Origin: Alphaproteobacteria bacterium
GTDB lineage: Bacteria; Pseudomonadota; Alphaproteobacteria; Thalassobaculales; Thalassobaculaceae
NCBI GenBank assembly: GCA_022822665.1
Contig: JAJEAR010000024.1
Span: forward strand, 43,838 to 107,837
Reading direction: 5' to 3'
Length of the DNA: 64,000 nt
A program made the position numbers and the translations under genes. This document shows, one piece after another, positions 1 to 7,990 of this stretch. The first letter of the stretch is position 1. Each line of letters starts with the position of its first letter. Under the pieces are notes generated by a model, which worked only from the letters and a program-made list of their open reading frames with translations, did not search any database and had not been told where the DNA came from.

Positions 1-666
1 ATCGCGCCGGTGCTCGGCCCCGACACCGGGGTCGTCCCGCTGCTGAACGGCATCGAGCACATCGCCCTGCTGCAGCAACGGCTGGGGACCGGGCACGTCC
101 TCGGCGGCGTCGCCAATATCAGCGCCCTGATCGAGCAGCCCGGCGTGATCCGCCATTTCGACCACCTGCACATCCTGCGTGTCGGCGAAATGGATGACCG
201 GCAGAGCGAACGGGTGACCGCATTCCGGACCGCGTGCACCGACGCCGGTTTCGACAGCCCGGTTCCGGGCAGCATCGAACGCGAGCTGTGGCAGAAGATG
301 GTGATGATCTGCACCCTTGCCGGGGCGAACTGTCTCACCCGGCTGGCGCTCGGACCGTGTCGCAGCACGCCCGCCACCCGGGCGCTGATGGAGGATCTTG
401 CCGCCGAGACCATCGCTGTTGCCCGCGGCCACGGGATCGACCTGCCGCAGGACCAGGCGGAACGCTCGCTCGCCCTGCTCGACACCCTGCCGGCGGAGAT
501 GAAGGCGTCGATGCTGGCTGCACTCGAGCGCGGCGAGCGCCTGGAGGTCTCCGCCCTCAACGGTGCGGTGGCGCGGCTGGGACAGGCCTGCGGCGTGCCG
601 GCGCCCACGCACCGGGTGGTGCAGGCTGCCATGGCGCCGCACGAGGACGGCACACCCCGGCAATGA
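1..666 (+). CDS. 2-dehydropantoate 2-reductase (ketopantoate reductase), 3' part
   Basis: The open frame enters from the left edge, so the N-terminal Rossmann half with the NADPH glycine motif is outside the window; 221 residues are visible. The enzyme family reduces 2-dehydropantoate to pantoate in pantothenate and CoA synthesis. What is seen fits the ApbA/PanE family: a segment reading PLLNGIEH matches the usual end of the nucleotide-binding domain, and the C-terminal helical domain contains ELWQKM, where the lysine matches the family's catalytic lysine, followed by a TLAGAN segment. Many alphaproteobacteria carry several PanE paralogues outside pan operons, so a different 2-ketoacid substrate is possible and no gene symbol is given. 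It converges on the next gene with a 22-base gap. Confidence 0.85.
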   Translation: MAPVLGPDTGVVPLLNGIEHIALLQQRLGTGHVLGGVANISALIEQPGVIRHFDHLHILRVGEMDDRQSERVTAFRTACTDAGFDSPVPGSIERELWQKMVMICTLAGANCLTRLALGPCRSTPATRALMEDLAAETIAVARGHGIDLPQDQAERSLALLDTLPAEMKASMLAALERGERLEVSALNGAVARLGQACGVPAPTHRVVQAAMAPHEDGTPRQ

Positions 667-688
667 CGGGCCCGGTCCGGGCGCTTCC

Positions 689-1858
689 TCAGTAATAGAC
701 CTCGGGCCGGTGCCCGAGCATGATCGCGCCTGCCTCCTCGAAATGGGCCTCGCGCGACTGCACCTGCTGGCTCAGGGTGTGGATGTCCCTGAAGCGGCGC
801 TCGAACGGCCCGTCGCCGAGAAAGATCGCGGAGACGCCCGCTGCCCGATGGATCCTGTCGGCGACCCCGATGGCTGAACTGATGGTCTCGATCGTCGCGA
901 GCCTGAGACGGGCCCGGTCCTCGATCCCCATGGCGCCGGTATCCGCGGCAGCGGCGGTCAACTCGTCAAGGGTGCGGTGCATCCAGGCGCCGGATGCCGA
1001 CAGCCGCGCGTGGGATCGCGCAACCAGGGCGCGGATCGCGGGCTGGTCGGCGAGCCTCGGCATTCCCCGCGGGGTCTTGGTGCGGGCGAGCGCCTTCAAT
1101 CCCTCGAACATGCCGCGCGCGGTCCCCAGCGCGACCGCCGCAACGCCGACAGCATACAGGCCCTGCTGCGTGAACCAGTACAGCGGTCCGGCGATGCGCC
1201 GGTTCTCCGGCTCTTCGCGCGTGCCGGTCCGGCATTCCGGCACGAACAGGTTCTCGACCCGGTAACTGTCCGAAGCCGTCCCGCGCAACCCGAGCGTGTT
1301 CCAGGTATCGAGCCGTTCCGCCTCTTCGACCGGAAACAGGAAGCTGCGGATCACCGGCCGGCCCAGCCGGTTCAGCCGCACGCTGCCGTCCGCCTCCTCC
1401 ACCTGGCAGTGGGCTCCCATCCAGTTCGCCTGCCGGCACCCGCTGGCAAAATGCCAGGTCCCGCTGACGATGTAGCCGCCGTCGACCGCCCGGGCCCGCT
1501 GGGTGTCGGGAGGCCCCCAGGCCATCACGGCGCGGGGATCGGCGTAGATCAGCTGCGCCGTGGCCGGTTCGAGGAACGGGGTGATCAGGCAGGCGCTGTT
1601 GGCGACGAACAGGTTCCATCCCACGGATGCGTCGTGGCGCCCGATCTCGGACAGGGTCTCGAAGTAGCAGGCAGGAGTGACCTCCTCGCCCCCGTAGCAG
1701 CGGGGCAGCAGCAACCGGGCCAGACGGGCGTCGTGGATGCGTGTGAGCAACGGCTCGGGAATCCGCCGGGTTTCCTCGATCGTGCGCGCGGCGGCCGCGA
1801 TCTCCGGGCCAAGCGCGCGCGCACGCTCGAGCGGTCCATCCGGGCTGCACCGGTCCAT
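689..1858 (-). CDS. Acyl-CoA dehydrogenase-fold flavoprotein, HsaA/DszC-like monooxygenase
   Basis: A 389-residue protein with the three-part acyl-CoA dehydrogenase fold: helical N-terminus, central beta domain around residues 125-225, and C-terminal helical bundle. The segments DASVGWNLFVAN and GTWHFASGC are characteristic of the branch that includes HsaA, HpaB-like and DszC flavin monooxygenases rather than true acyl-CoA dehydrogenases. Such enzymes use reduced flavin and oxygen to hydroxylate aromatic or sulfur compounds, and need a separate flavin reductase, none of which is adjacent. The start has a strong ribosome site (GGAGGA, 7 bases upstream). It lies 56 bases downstream of the DHA2 exporter and probably shares its transcript. 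Substrate unknown. Confidence 0.8.
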   Translation of the reverse strand: MDRCSPDGPLERARALGPEIAAAARTIEETRRIPEPLLTRIHDARLARLLLPRCYGGEEVTPACYFETLSEIGRHDASVGWNLFVANSACLITPFLEPATAQLIYADPRAVMAWGPPDTQRARAVDGGYIVSGTWHFASGCRQANWMGAHCQVEEADGSVRLNRLGRPVIRSFLFPVEEAERLDTWNTLGLRGTASDSYRVENLFVPECRTGTREEPENRRIAGPLYWFTQQGLYAVGVAAVALGTARGMFEGLKALARTKTPRGMPRLADQPAIRALVARSHARLSASGAWMHRTLDELTAAAADTGAMGIEDRARLRLATIETISSAIGVADRIHRAAGVSAIFLGDGPFERRFRDIHTLSQQVQSREAHFEEAGAIMLGHRPEVYY

Positions 1859-1914
1859 GTCGTATCCTCCGCAGCGTCACAGCTGGCGCAAGCGTCGCAG
1901 CATCGCCGGCCCTG

Positions 1915-3465
1915 TCAATGCCGCACCCACCATCGTCTCCGGGCGGACGGTGGCGAGACCGTTCCGGTGGTGAACAGGAAGCACAGCGGAATGCCAAGCA
2001 GCGCGGCAAATCCGAACAGGTGAAATGCGTTCAGGTAGCCGATCAGCTGTGCCTGCCGGCGCACCTCGCCATCCAGTGCCCCAAGGCCGGCAACATCCCC
2101 GGCAGACCAGGCGCCGGCGACATCGGGAAAGCGCAGCGCCTCGCTGAACAGGGTCAGCAGGCTCGACATGTCGGCGTAGGACCACGCCGATGACTGGATC
2201 ATCAGCACGACCGAGATCGAGATGAAGATGCTGCTGCCGAAATGACGCAGCAGGTTGAACACGGCCGAGCCCTCCACCATGTGCCGCGGAGCCAGGGTGG
2301 AAAAGGTCAGCGTCGCCAGCGGCGTGTAGGCGAGCCCGAAACCGATTCCCTGAACCAGGTTGGTCCAGAACACGTCGAACGGCGTCATGTTGATGTCGAG
2401 GCGCGCCATCTCGAAACCGGCGATGGCCTGGAGCGCGAGGCCGGTGGCGAGGCACAGCCTGGGAGCCCGGCGGGTGAACTGCACCACGATGAAGAAGCTC
2501 ACCCAGTTACCGATGCCGCGAGCGGAGATCAGGTAGCCGACCAGGGAATCCGGATAGCCCTTGAGTTCCTGCAGCAAGGGCGGGAACAGCACCATGGGCG
2601 TATAGCTGAGCCAGCCCATGACGAAGGAGACCAGGCATCCGAGGGTGAAGTTGCGGTCGAGGAACAGCCGGGGATTCAGGAAGGGCCGGTCACTGGTGAA
2701 GCTGTGCACGAGGAAGATGTACAGGCAGACCGAGGCAACCCCGGCCTCGACGATGATCTCCCACGATTCGAACCAGTCCAGCCGCTGCCCGCGATCGAGC
2801 ATCAGCTGCGCCGCCCCTATGGCGAGCGCCAGCGCGATGAACCCGGTGAAGTCGAACCGGCTGGCGGTGCCGCGTTCCTGGTCTCCCACCGATACGGCGG
2901 CGACGGCCAGGGAGAAAACCGTCAGCGGGACGATCATGAAGAAGACCCAGCGCCAGTCGAGCGCCTCGGCCAGCAGGCCGCCGAGAATGGGTCCCAGTAC
3001 CGGTCCCAGGACACCGCCCATGCCCCAGACCATCAGGGCGAGCGGGTGGAGCCTGCGCGGGAAGGTCGCAAGGATCATGCCCTGGCCGAGCGGCATCAGC
3101 GGCGCCCCGAAGGCCCCCTGCCCGACCCGGAACAGCACCAGCGTCTCCAGCGAGGGCGCGAACCCGCACAGAGCCGAGAAGACGGCAAAACCGGTGAGCG
3201 AGCCGAACAGCAGCCGCCGCCAGCCGAAGGTACCGGCAAGCCAGCCGGTGAGCGGAGTGGCGACCGCGGTCGCCACCAGGTTGGCGGTGACGATCCAGGC
3301 GATCTGGTCCGGGGTGGCGGAAAGCGCGCCCTTGATCTGCGGCAGCACCACGTTGGCGGCCGTGATCGTCATGCCGAAGGTCAGGGTGGTGACCTGGACG
3401 GTGAGCAGGATGAGCCAGTGCCGGAGTCCGACCGGTTGCTCGGTCGCGAGTGCGGCGGAGGTCAT
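1915..3465 (-). CDS. DHA2-family MFS multidrug exporter (EmrB/QacA type)
   Basis: A 516-residue integral membrane protein with about fourteen hydrophobic segments, the usual length and topology of drug:H+ antiporter family 2. Typical family sequence is seen near the N-terminus: a first helix followed by AANVVLPQIKGAL, then the loop 2-3 motif in the form GWLAGTFGWRRL. It probably sits in the inner membrane and exports amphipathic compounds by proton exchange. No membrane-fusion partner (EmrA/HlyD) is adjacent. It lies between msrB and the HsaA/DszC-like flavoprotein on the same strand, with spacers under 65 bases, so the three genes may be one operon. Confidence 0.88.
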   Translation of the reverse strand: MTSAALATEQPVGLRHWLILLTVQVTTLTFGMTITAANVVLPQIKGALSATPDQIAWIVTANLVATAVATPLTGWLAGTFGWRRLLFGSLTGFAVFSALCGFAPSLETLVLFRVGQGAFGAPLMPLGQGMILATFPRRLHPLALMVWGMGGVLGPVLGPILGGLLAEALDWRWVFFMIVPLTVFSLAVAAVSVGDQERGTASRFDFTGFIALALAIGAAQLMLDRGQRLDWFESWEIIVEAGVASVCLYIFLVHSFTSDRPFLNPRLFLDRNFTLGCLVSFVMGWLSYTPMVLFPPLLQELKGYPDSLVGYLISARGIGNWVSFFIVVQFTRRAPRLCLATGLALQAIAGFEMARLDINMTPFDVFWTNLVQGIGFGLAYTPLATLTFSTLAPRHMVEGSAVFNLLRHFGSSIFISISVVLMIQSSAWSYADMSSLLTLFSEALRFPDVAGAWSAGDVAGLGALDGEVRRQAQLIGYLNAFHLFGFAALLGIPLCFLFTTGTVSPPSARRRWWVRH

Positions 3466-3526
3466 GGGCCGAGATCACGTCACGTGGACGGGCGGTGTCA
3501 CCCGGGGTGCGGCATCGCCCTGAGGG

Positions 3527-3937
3527 TTACTCGGCCGCGTCGGTCACCCGACCGACCAGATTCAGCGACGCTGAATTCATGCAGTACCGCAGGCCCGTCG
3601 GCGGGGGTCCGTCCTCGAAGACATGTCCGAGATGAGCATCGCAGCGCGCGCAGTGGACCTCGGTCCGTGTCATGAAGAAGCTGCGGTCAACAGTGGTCCC
3701 GATGACCGCATCGTCGATCGGCCGCCAGAAACTCGGCCAGCCGGTCCCGGATTCGAACTTGGCGGCGCTGTCGAACAATTCGAGACCGCAGCAGACGCAG
3801 GCGTAGATGCCGTCGTCCTTGTTGTGCGCGTACTTGCCGCTCCAGGCGCGTTCGGTTGCATGTTTCCGGGTCACCCGGTACTGGACCTCGTCGAGCTGCG
3901 CACGCCACTCGGCATCCGTCTTCACGACCTTTTCCAT
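3527..3937 (-). CDS. msrB: Peptide-methionine (R)-S-oxide reductase
   Basis: A 136-residue single-domain SelR/MsrB protein that reduces methionine-R-sulfoxide in oxidised proteins using thioredoxin. The zinc-binding pairs are visible as CVCC and CARC, the family signature GTGWPSFW lies near residue 65, and the catalytic cysteine is in [11 protein letters not shown] near the C-terminus. The length is normal for the family and there is no signal peptide, so it should act in the cytoplasm. The start is supported by GGAGG 9 bases upstream. It heads a leftward group with the DHA2 exporter and a flavin monooxygenase-like gene, which may reflect a shared oxidative-stress role, though this is only inference. 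Confidence 0.96.
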   Translation of the reverse strand: MEKVVKTDAEWRAQLDEVQYRVTRKHATERAWSGKYAHNKDDGIYACVCCGLELFDSAAKFESGTGWPSFWRPIDDAVIGTTVDRSFFMTRTEVHCARCDAHLGHVFEDGPPPTGLRYCMNSASLNLVGRVTDAAE

Positions 3938-3991
3938 GGCTGTCCGCCTCCGAGATCGACCGGGTCGCGCATGGCTTCGCGCAGGAGGAAC

Positions 3992-4067
3992 TGGTGACCC
4001 CTACGGGACTCGAACCCGTGTTTACGGCGTGAGAGGCCGTTGTCCTGGACCGCTAGACGAAGGGGTC
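3992..4067 (-). tRNA. tRNA-Glu (anticodon CUC)
   Basis: A 76-base tRNA read on the minus strand with an encoded CCA end. The acceptor stem is 7 bp (GACCCCT with AGGGGTC), the anticodon stem ACGGC/GCCGT encloses the loop CTCTCAC, giving anticodon CTC for GAG codons, and the T-arm carries GGGTTCGAGTCCC. It is very similar to the second tRNA-Glu about 1.1 kb to the right, which has anticodon TTC, and lies just upstream of msrB on the same strand. Confidence 0.97.
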
Positions 4068-4280
4068 ATCCCGTCGCTTCTATCGCGTTCGCGTACGGGT
4101 TGCAAGCCGGGCCCGCTGCCCCGTCTCGCGCGTGGCGCCGGTTCCGCGCGGCACGGGACCCGCACGATTCGGTGCCGAAGGCCGGCTGTGGACCCGTCCC
4201 GCCGGAGCGGTGGGGGAACTCGCGGATGAAGTCGCTCCGATCATCGGTATAATCCCTGTCGCATTCGGCGGGAGGAAGAG

Positions 4281-5153
4281 ATGAAGTTCGGACTTCGTTA
4301 CGCAAATACCGGGCGCAACGTTGCGCCCGACAACGCGATCGCTATCGCGCAGGCGGCCGAGGAGGCCGGGTTCGAGAGCATCTGGACGGTCGACCATGTC
4401 GTCGTACCCCAGGGCTACCGGTCGACCTATCCCTATGGCACTTCGGGAAGGATGGGTGACGGGAGCGAAGACATGCAGTTGCCCGACCCGCTCATCTACA
4501 TGGCCTGGATCGCGGCGGTGACCACGCGGATCCGGCTTGCCACCGGGATCCTGATCGTGCCCCAGCGCAACCCGGTGGTGACGGCAAAGCAGATCGCGAC
4601 CCTCGACGCACTCTCGGGCGGACGCGTGGACCTCGGCATCGGCGTGGGCTGGCTCGAGGAGGAGTTCAACGCCATCGGGGTCCCGTTCGCGGACCGCGGT
4701 CGCCGGACCGACGAGTGCATCGCGGCGATGCGCGCGCTGTGGAGCGCGGCCGATGCGGCCGAGTACCACGGCTCCCTGGTCGACTTCGGCCCGGTCTACT
4801 GCCGGCCGCAGCCCGCAAACGGATCGGTCCCGATCATCGTCGGCGGCCATTCGAAAGCCGCGGCGCGCCGCGCCGGCCGTCTGGGCGACGGCTTCTTCCC
4901 GGCCCGGGGTGCTCCGCGGGACCTTTTCGACCTCGTCCATGCAGCCGCGCGCGAGCACGGCCGCGATCCGTCCGAGGTTCCGTTTACCGTCTCGATGCCC
5001 GAGGACCCGGCGGATATTCCGGCACTCGCGCGCATGGGTGTCGAGCGGGTGATGGTTCCGTCGAGCCCGATGGGAGGGACCGGCACGTGGGCCTCGACCC
5101 CGGACGAGGTCCTGGCACTTGCGGACCTCGTGGAACGGCACGCCGGGACCTGA
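4281..5153 (+). CDS. LLM class flavin/F420-dependent oxidoreductase
   Basis: A 290-residue luciferase-like monooxygenase fold protein. The N-terminal strand MKFGLRYANTG, the segment RLATGILIVPQRNP, and SGGRVDLGIGVGWLEEEF are typical of the subgroup annotated as F420-dependent (TIGR03619-like). Members oxidise or reduce small organic molecules with F420 or FMN; the cofactor cannot be decided from sequence here. The start is well supported by GGGAGGA 6 bases upstream. It stands alone on the plus strand between two minus-strand tRNA-Glu genes, an isolated position that could mark an inserted gene. It is one of four LLM-family genes in the window. Confidence 0.85.
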   Translation: MKFGLRYANTGRNVAPDNAIAIAQAAEEAGFESIWTVDHVVVPQGYRSTYPYGTSGRMGDGSEDMQLPDPLIYMAWIAAVTTRIRLATGILIVPQRNPVVTAKQIATLDALSGGRVDLGIGVGWLEEEFNAIGVPFADRGRRTDECIAAMRALWSAADAAEYHGSLVDFGPVYCRPQPANGSVPIIVGGHSKAAARRAGRLGDGFFPARGAPRDLFDLVHAAAREHGRDPSEVPFTVSMPEDPADIPALARMGVERVMVPSSPMGGTGTWASTPDEVLALADLVERHAGT

Positions 5154-5161
5154 CGGAGGAC

Positions 5162-5237
5162 TGGTGACCCCTACGGGATTCGAACCCGTGTTGCCGGCGT
5201 GAAAGGCCGGTGTCCTAGGCCTCTAGACGAAGGGGTC
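5162..5237 (-). tRNA. tRNA-Glu (anticodon UUC)
   Basis: A 76-base tRNA on the minus strand with an encoded CCA. The acceptor stem is the same GACCCCT/AGGGGTC pair as in the first tRNA-Glu; the anticodon stem CCGGC/GCCGG holds loop CTTTCAC, giving anticodon TTC for GAA and GAG. It ends 8 bases after the stop codon of the LLM oxidoreductase on the other strand. Confidence 0.97.
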
Positions 5238-5310
5238 CCCACCCAGTCGGCAGGCGATGAGTGACTACGTGAACAGCCGGCGAAATGCAAGCCGGTTTGC
5301 CGGCCGGCAG

Positions 5311-5359
5311 GTCATCCGGGCCGGGCCGGGCTTCCGCCGGGACGCCGGCTCAGGATGAC
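5311..5359. repeat. Imperfect palindrome overlapping the end of the DUF6788 gene
   Basis: GTCATCC at 5311-5317 pairs with GGATGAC at 5353-5359 around a very GC-rich centre with further CCGG pairing. Palindromes with GTCATCC ends are common scattered extragenic elements in alphaproteobacteria. It covers the last codons of the DUF6788 gene and could also act as its terminator. Confidence 0.4.
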
Positions 5360-5754
5360 GACAGGCCAGGCGACCCCGGGTCCTGCCGGCGGGACCGAGG
5401 CTTTCGCTTCGCCCCGGCATCGACCGCCTCAGCCCTCCTCGCATCGGCCAGTGCTTCGCTGGCCTCGAGATACTGCGCGGCAATGACCAGGAAACGCTCG
5501 TGCTCGGCGAGAAGGGCCCGGGTCTGCGCGACCTCGTCGGGCCGGATGCGGATCGACCTGGTCCTGCCCCGGATCGAACGGTTCAGCACGTAGCTCGGGC
5601 CATGGCCGGGACTGTCGTCTCCGGCGCAGTGGCACCGGGGCTTTCCGCACTTGCGATAGTTCAGGGCAAGCTTGCCCGGACGCAGGTCCCCCAGCGTCGC
5701 GAACTGTGCCAGCGCCTGGTCCCGGCGCCGCACCAACTCGTCAATGTCCGCCAT
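5350..5754 (-). CDS. DUF6788-family small protein, orphan
   Basis: A 134-residue basic, probably cytoplasmic protein. The central segment with RPGKLALNYRKCGKPRCHC followed by GHGPSYVLNRSIRGRTRSI resembles small proteins, annotated as DUF6788 as far as I recall, that are often found next to transposase genes and have a CGKPxCxC metal-binding-like cluster. N-terminal helix DELVRRRDQALAQF and the later ALLAEHERFLVIAAQYLEASEAL look coiled. The start at 5754 was chosen over an upstream extension because AAGGAGG lies 5 bases upstream. No transposase is adjacent, so it may be a leftover of a mobile element or a gene with its own role. Function unknown. Confidence 0.65.
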   Translation of the reverse strand: MADIDELVRRRDQALAQFATLGDLRPGKLALNYRKCGKPRCHCAGDDSPGHGPSYVLNRSIRGRTRSIRIRPDEVAQTRALLAEHERFLVIAAQYLEASEALADARRAEAVDAGAKRKPRSRRQDPGSPGLSSS

Positions 5755-6236
5755 CGATGCCTCCTTGCGGGCCAAGAGTACCGAACTGTGCCGGCGCATC
5801 GCAATCTGCCCGGCGGAGCCATGCAGGACGCGGGCGCCGGAGCCCGGGGGCGGCACTCCGGGGATCGCCGCGGTCACGCGCCGCATTATTGCCTGACCAA
5901 GGGTTGCGCGACGCGGGCGCATGACCAATACTTGCAAGAATCGGTCACGTGATGCAGAGGGTTGTTGTCCCGCCGGTTGCCTGATGTTTCGTACTGGAGA
6001 AATCAAGGTAGCGGAAAGGGCAGTTGGTATAAAAGTTCTACCAGATGTGCAGCGAATCACTTCTGCAGTTTGTCATTCGCCCCTGGGGCAAGTGGAGCGT
6101 GTGCCTGCAGCATGACTGCGGGATCCGAGATATCGACCGGCCCGGAACGGGGCTGTCCGGCGATCACGTCGCTGGCCAGAGCCTCGCTCCCGGCCCTGAC
6201 GGAAACCGTGCCTGAATGGAATCGGAGGAACTGATC
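5755..6236. other. Intergenic region, no gene seen
   Basis: About 480 bases without a convincing coding frame. The stretch 5925-6065 is clearly less GC-rich than its surroundings and may hold the divergent promoters for the DUF6788 gene and the exported cyclase-family gene. No terminator or clear operator could be fixed. Confidence 0.5.
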
Positions 6237-7295
6237 ATGAACAGATCGATGGTTGCGGCTGCAGTTCTGGCGGGAGCCATGGCGTTGCCGGGAGCTGCGT
6301 ATGCGGAATGCTCGGCCGACAACTGGAAGGACTGCGCCGGCAAGCCATGGGTTGACGGCTCGGACATGGCGACCCCCCTGGGATCGCAGTGGTGGCCGCA
6401 CCCGCTCTGGGGCGAAGGGGACGAAGCCGGATCGACCAACTGGTACACCAAGCCAGAGGTCGTGATGCGGGCCCTGTCCGTGATCAAGGAGGGCAAGGTC
6501 TTCAGGCTCGGTCACGACTACCACGCCGACATGCCGCTGTTCGGCGCCCGCAAGTTCTCACTGCGAATCCCCGGCACGCCGACCGGCGGTGCCTTCGGCG
6601 CCAACAAGATCATGTGGAACGACGAGTTCCTGGCCACTGAAGTGGGCCAGGTCGGAACCCAGTTCGACGGTCTCGGCCACATCGGTGTGCAGGTCGGCGC
6701 GGACGGCGACAAGACCGACATGCGCTGGTACAACGGGTTCACCGCTGCCGAAATGGGCGGACCCTACGGGCTGCTGAAACTCGGAACCGAGAAGCTGCAT
6801 CCGATCATCGCCCGCGGCATCCTGATCGACGTGGCCGGAGCCCGTGGCGTTGACGCCATGCAGAAGGGCGAGGTGGTCACCATGGAGGATGTCCGCAACG
6901 CGCTGGAGCGCCAGGGCATGGCCGACTTCCAGTTCGCGGAGGGTGACGCCATCATCATCCGCACCGGCTGGGAAAAGCACTGGACCGATCCCGCAACCTA
7001 CAATGACGGCTGCCCGGGCATCGGCATGGAGGTCGCACGCTGGATCGCCGAGGACGTGAAGGCGGGGGTCACCGGCGGTGATACCTGGCCGGTGGACGCG
7101 GTGCCCAACCCGGATCCCACCTGTGCGTTCTGTGTGCACACCTACCTGCAGACCAGGCACGGCATCGTGAACCAGGAAAACATGAAGCTCACCGAGCTTG
7201 CGAATGCCGGCGTGTATGTGTTTGCCTACTTCTACAGTCCCGCGCCGGTGCGGGGGGCTACCGGTTCGATGGGAGCACCCGTCGCCATTCACTGA
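6237..7295 (+). CDS. Exported cyclase-family (kynurenine formamidase-fold) protein
   Basis: A 352-residue protein beginning with a Sec signal peptide (hydrophobic stretch to about residue 21, cleavage near AYAEC). The rest belongs to the long branch of the cyclase family (PF04199), related to kynurenine formamidase. The usual metal motif HxGTHxDxPxH appears here as QVGTQFDGLGH: the Asp and last His are kept, but the first two His are Gln, as I recall for other long-branch members. Substrate unknown; location probably periplasmic. The start at 6237 is set by GGAGGA 7 bases upstream and by the signal peptide; a start 21 bases earlier is less likely. A GC-rich hairpin separates it from the ABC genes. 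Confidence 0.8.
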   Translation: MNRSMVAAAVLAGAMALPGAAYAECSADNWKDCAGKPWVDGSDMATPLGSQWWPHPLWGEGDEAGSTNWYTKPEVVMRALSVIKEGKVFRLGHDYHADMPLFGARKFSLRIPGTPTGGAFGANKIMWNDEFLATEVGQVGTQFDGLGHIGVQVGADGDKTDMRWYNGFTAAEMGGPYGLLKLGTEKLHPIIARGILIDVAGARGVDAMQKGEVVTMEDVRNALERQGMADFQFAEGDAIIIRTGWEKHWTDPATYNDGCPGIGMEVARWIAEDVKAGVTGGDTWPVDAVPNPDPTCAFCVHTYLQTRHGIVNQENMKLTELANAGVYVFAYFYSPAPVRGATGSMGAPVAIH

Positions 7296-7309
7296 TCACC
7301 TCACCGACC

Positions 7310-7334
7310 GGGGACCGGCTTCCGGCCGGTCCCC
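7310..7334. terminator. GC-rich stem-loop after the cyclase-family gene
   Basis: GGGGACCGG at 7310-7318 pairs perfectly with CCGGTCCCC at 7326-7334 around a 7-base loop. There is no T run after it, so it is either a weak or Rho-assisted terminator or an mRNA-stabilising hairpin between the cyclase gene and the downstream ABC genes. Confidence 0.5.
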
Positions 7335-7345
7335 GCGGCTGGCCC

Positions 7346-7990
7346 ATGCACCTCGTCGAGTGCCAGGACGTTTCGCACAGCTTTCCCGGAGCGCCGGAAC
7401 TGCCCCTGCCCGATCTCGCGATCGGGACCGGGGAACGCGTGGTGGTGACCGGGCCGTCGGGAAGCGGCAAGACCACCCTGCTTCAGATCCTTGCCGGCCT
7501 GCTGCCCCCGACCAGGGGGGAGGTCCGGGTTGCCGGTGTCGACTGGGCCTCGCTCACCCGTAACGACCGTGACCGTCGCCGTGGCCGCACCGTCGGCATC
7601 GTATTCCAGTCCTTCAACCTGATTACTGCCATCAGCGTGCTGGACAATCTTCGGCTCGCGCGGCGCCTGGCGGGACATCCGCAAGACGACGAGCTGTGCC
7701 GCGGCCTGCTCGACGGGATCGGCATCCTTGATCTCGCACATCGCGCCCCGGCCCGGCTCAGCCGCGGCGAGGCCCAGCGCGCCGCCATCGCCAGGGCGGT
7801 TTCGGGAGAGCCCAAGCTGCTCCTTGCCGACGAACCCACCTCGGCTCTCGATGCCGGCAACGCCGCCTCGGTGACCGGGCTGCTGCTGGAACGCGCGGCC
7901 GCGAGCGGCGCGGGTGTCATCGTGACCACCCACGACGAGCGGATCGCCGGCATGTTCGACCGGCGGGTGCAACTGGGGTGCGGTCCGTGA
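7346..7990 (+). CDS. ABC transporter ATP-binding protein (LolD/MacB type)
   Basis: A 214-residue ATPase with Walker A GPSGSGKTT near residue 38, the signature LSRGEAQRAAIARA, and Walker B LLLADEPTSALD, followed by the H-loop TTHDE. Size and sequence match the small ATPases that pair with FtsX-like permeases (LolD, MacB C-type, YbbA). It powers the permease encoded immediately downstream, whose start overlaps this stop by 4 bases (GTGA), so the two are translationally coupled. Such systems often drive lipoprotein, metal or redox-related envelope functions rather than solute import. There is no strong ribosome site at the ATG. Confidence 0.92.
   Translation: MHLVECQDVSHSFPGAPELPLPDLAIGTGERVVVTGPSGSGKTTLLQILAGLLPPTRGEVRVAGVDWASLTRNDRDRRRGRTVGIVFQSFNLITAISVLDNLRLARRLAGHPQDDELCRGLLDGIGILDLAHRAPARLSRGEAQRAAIARAVSGEPKLLLADEPTSALDAGNAASVTGLLLERAAASGAGVIVTTHDERIAGMFDRRVQLGCGP

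Noticed and set aside
2242..3675. Long open frame antisense to the DHA2 exporter gene
   Set aside because: It mirrors the real gene in very GC-rich DNA; composition is Arg, Gly, Glu and Gln-rich with no domain and no ribosome site.
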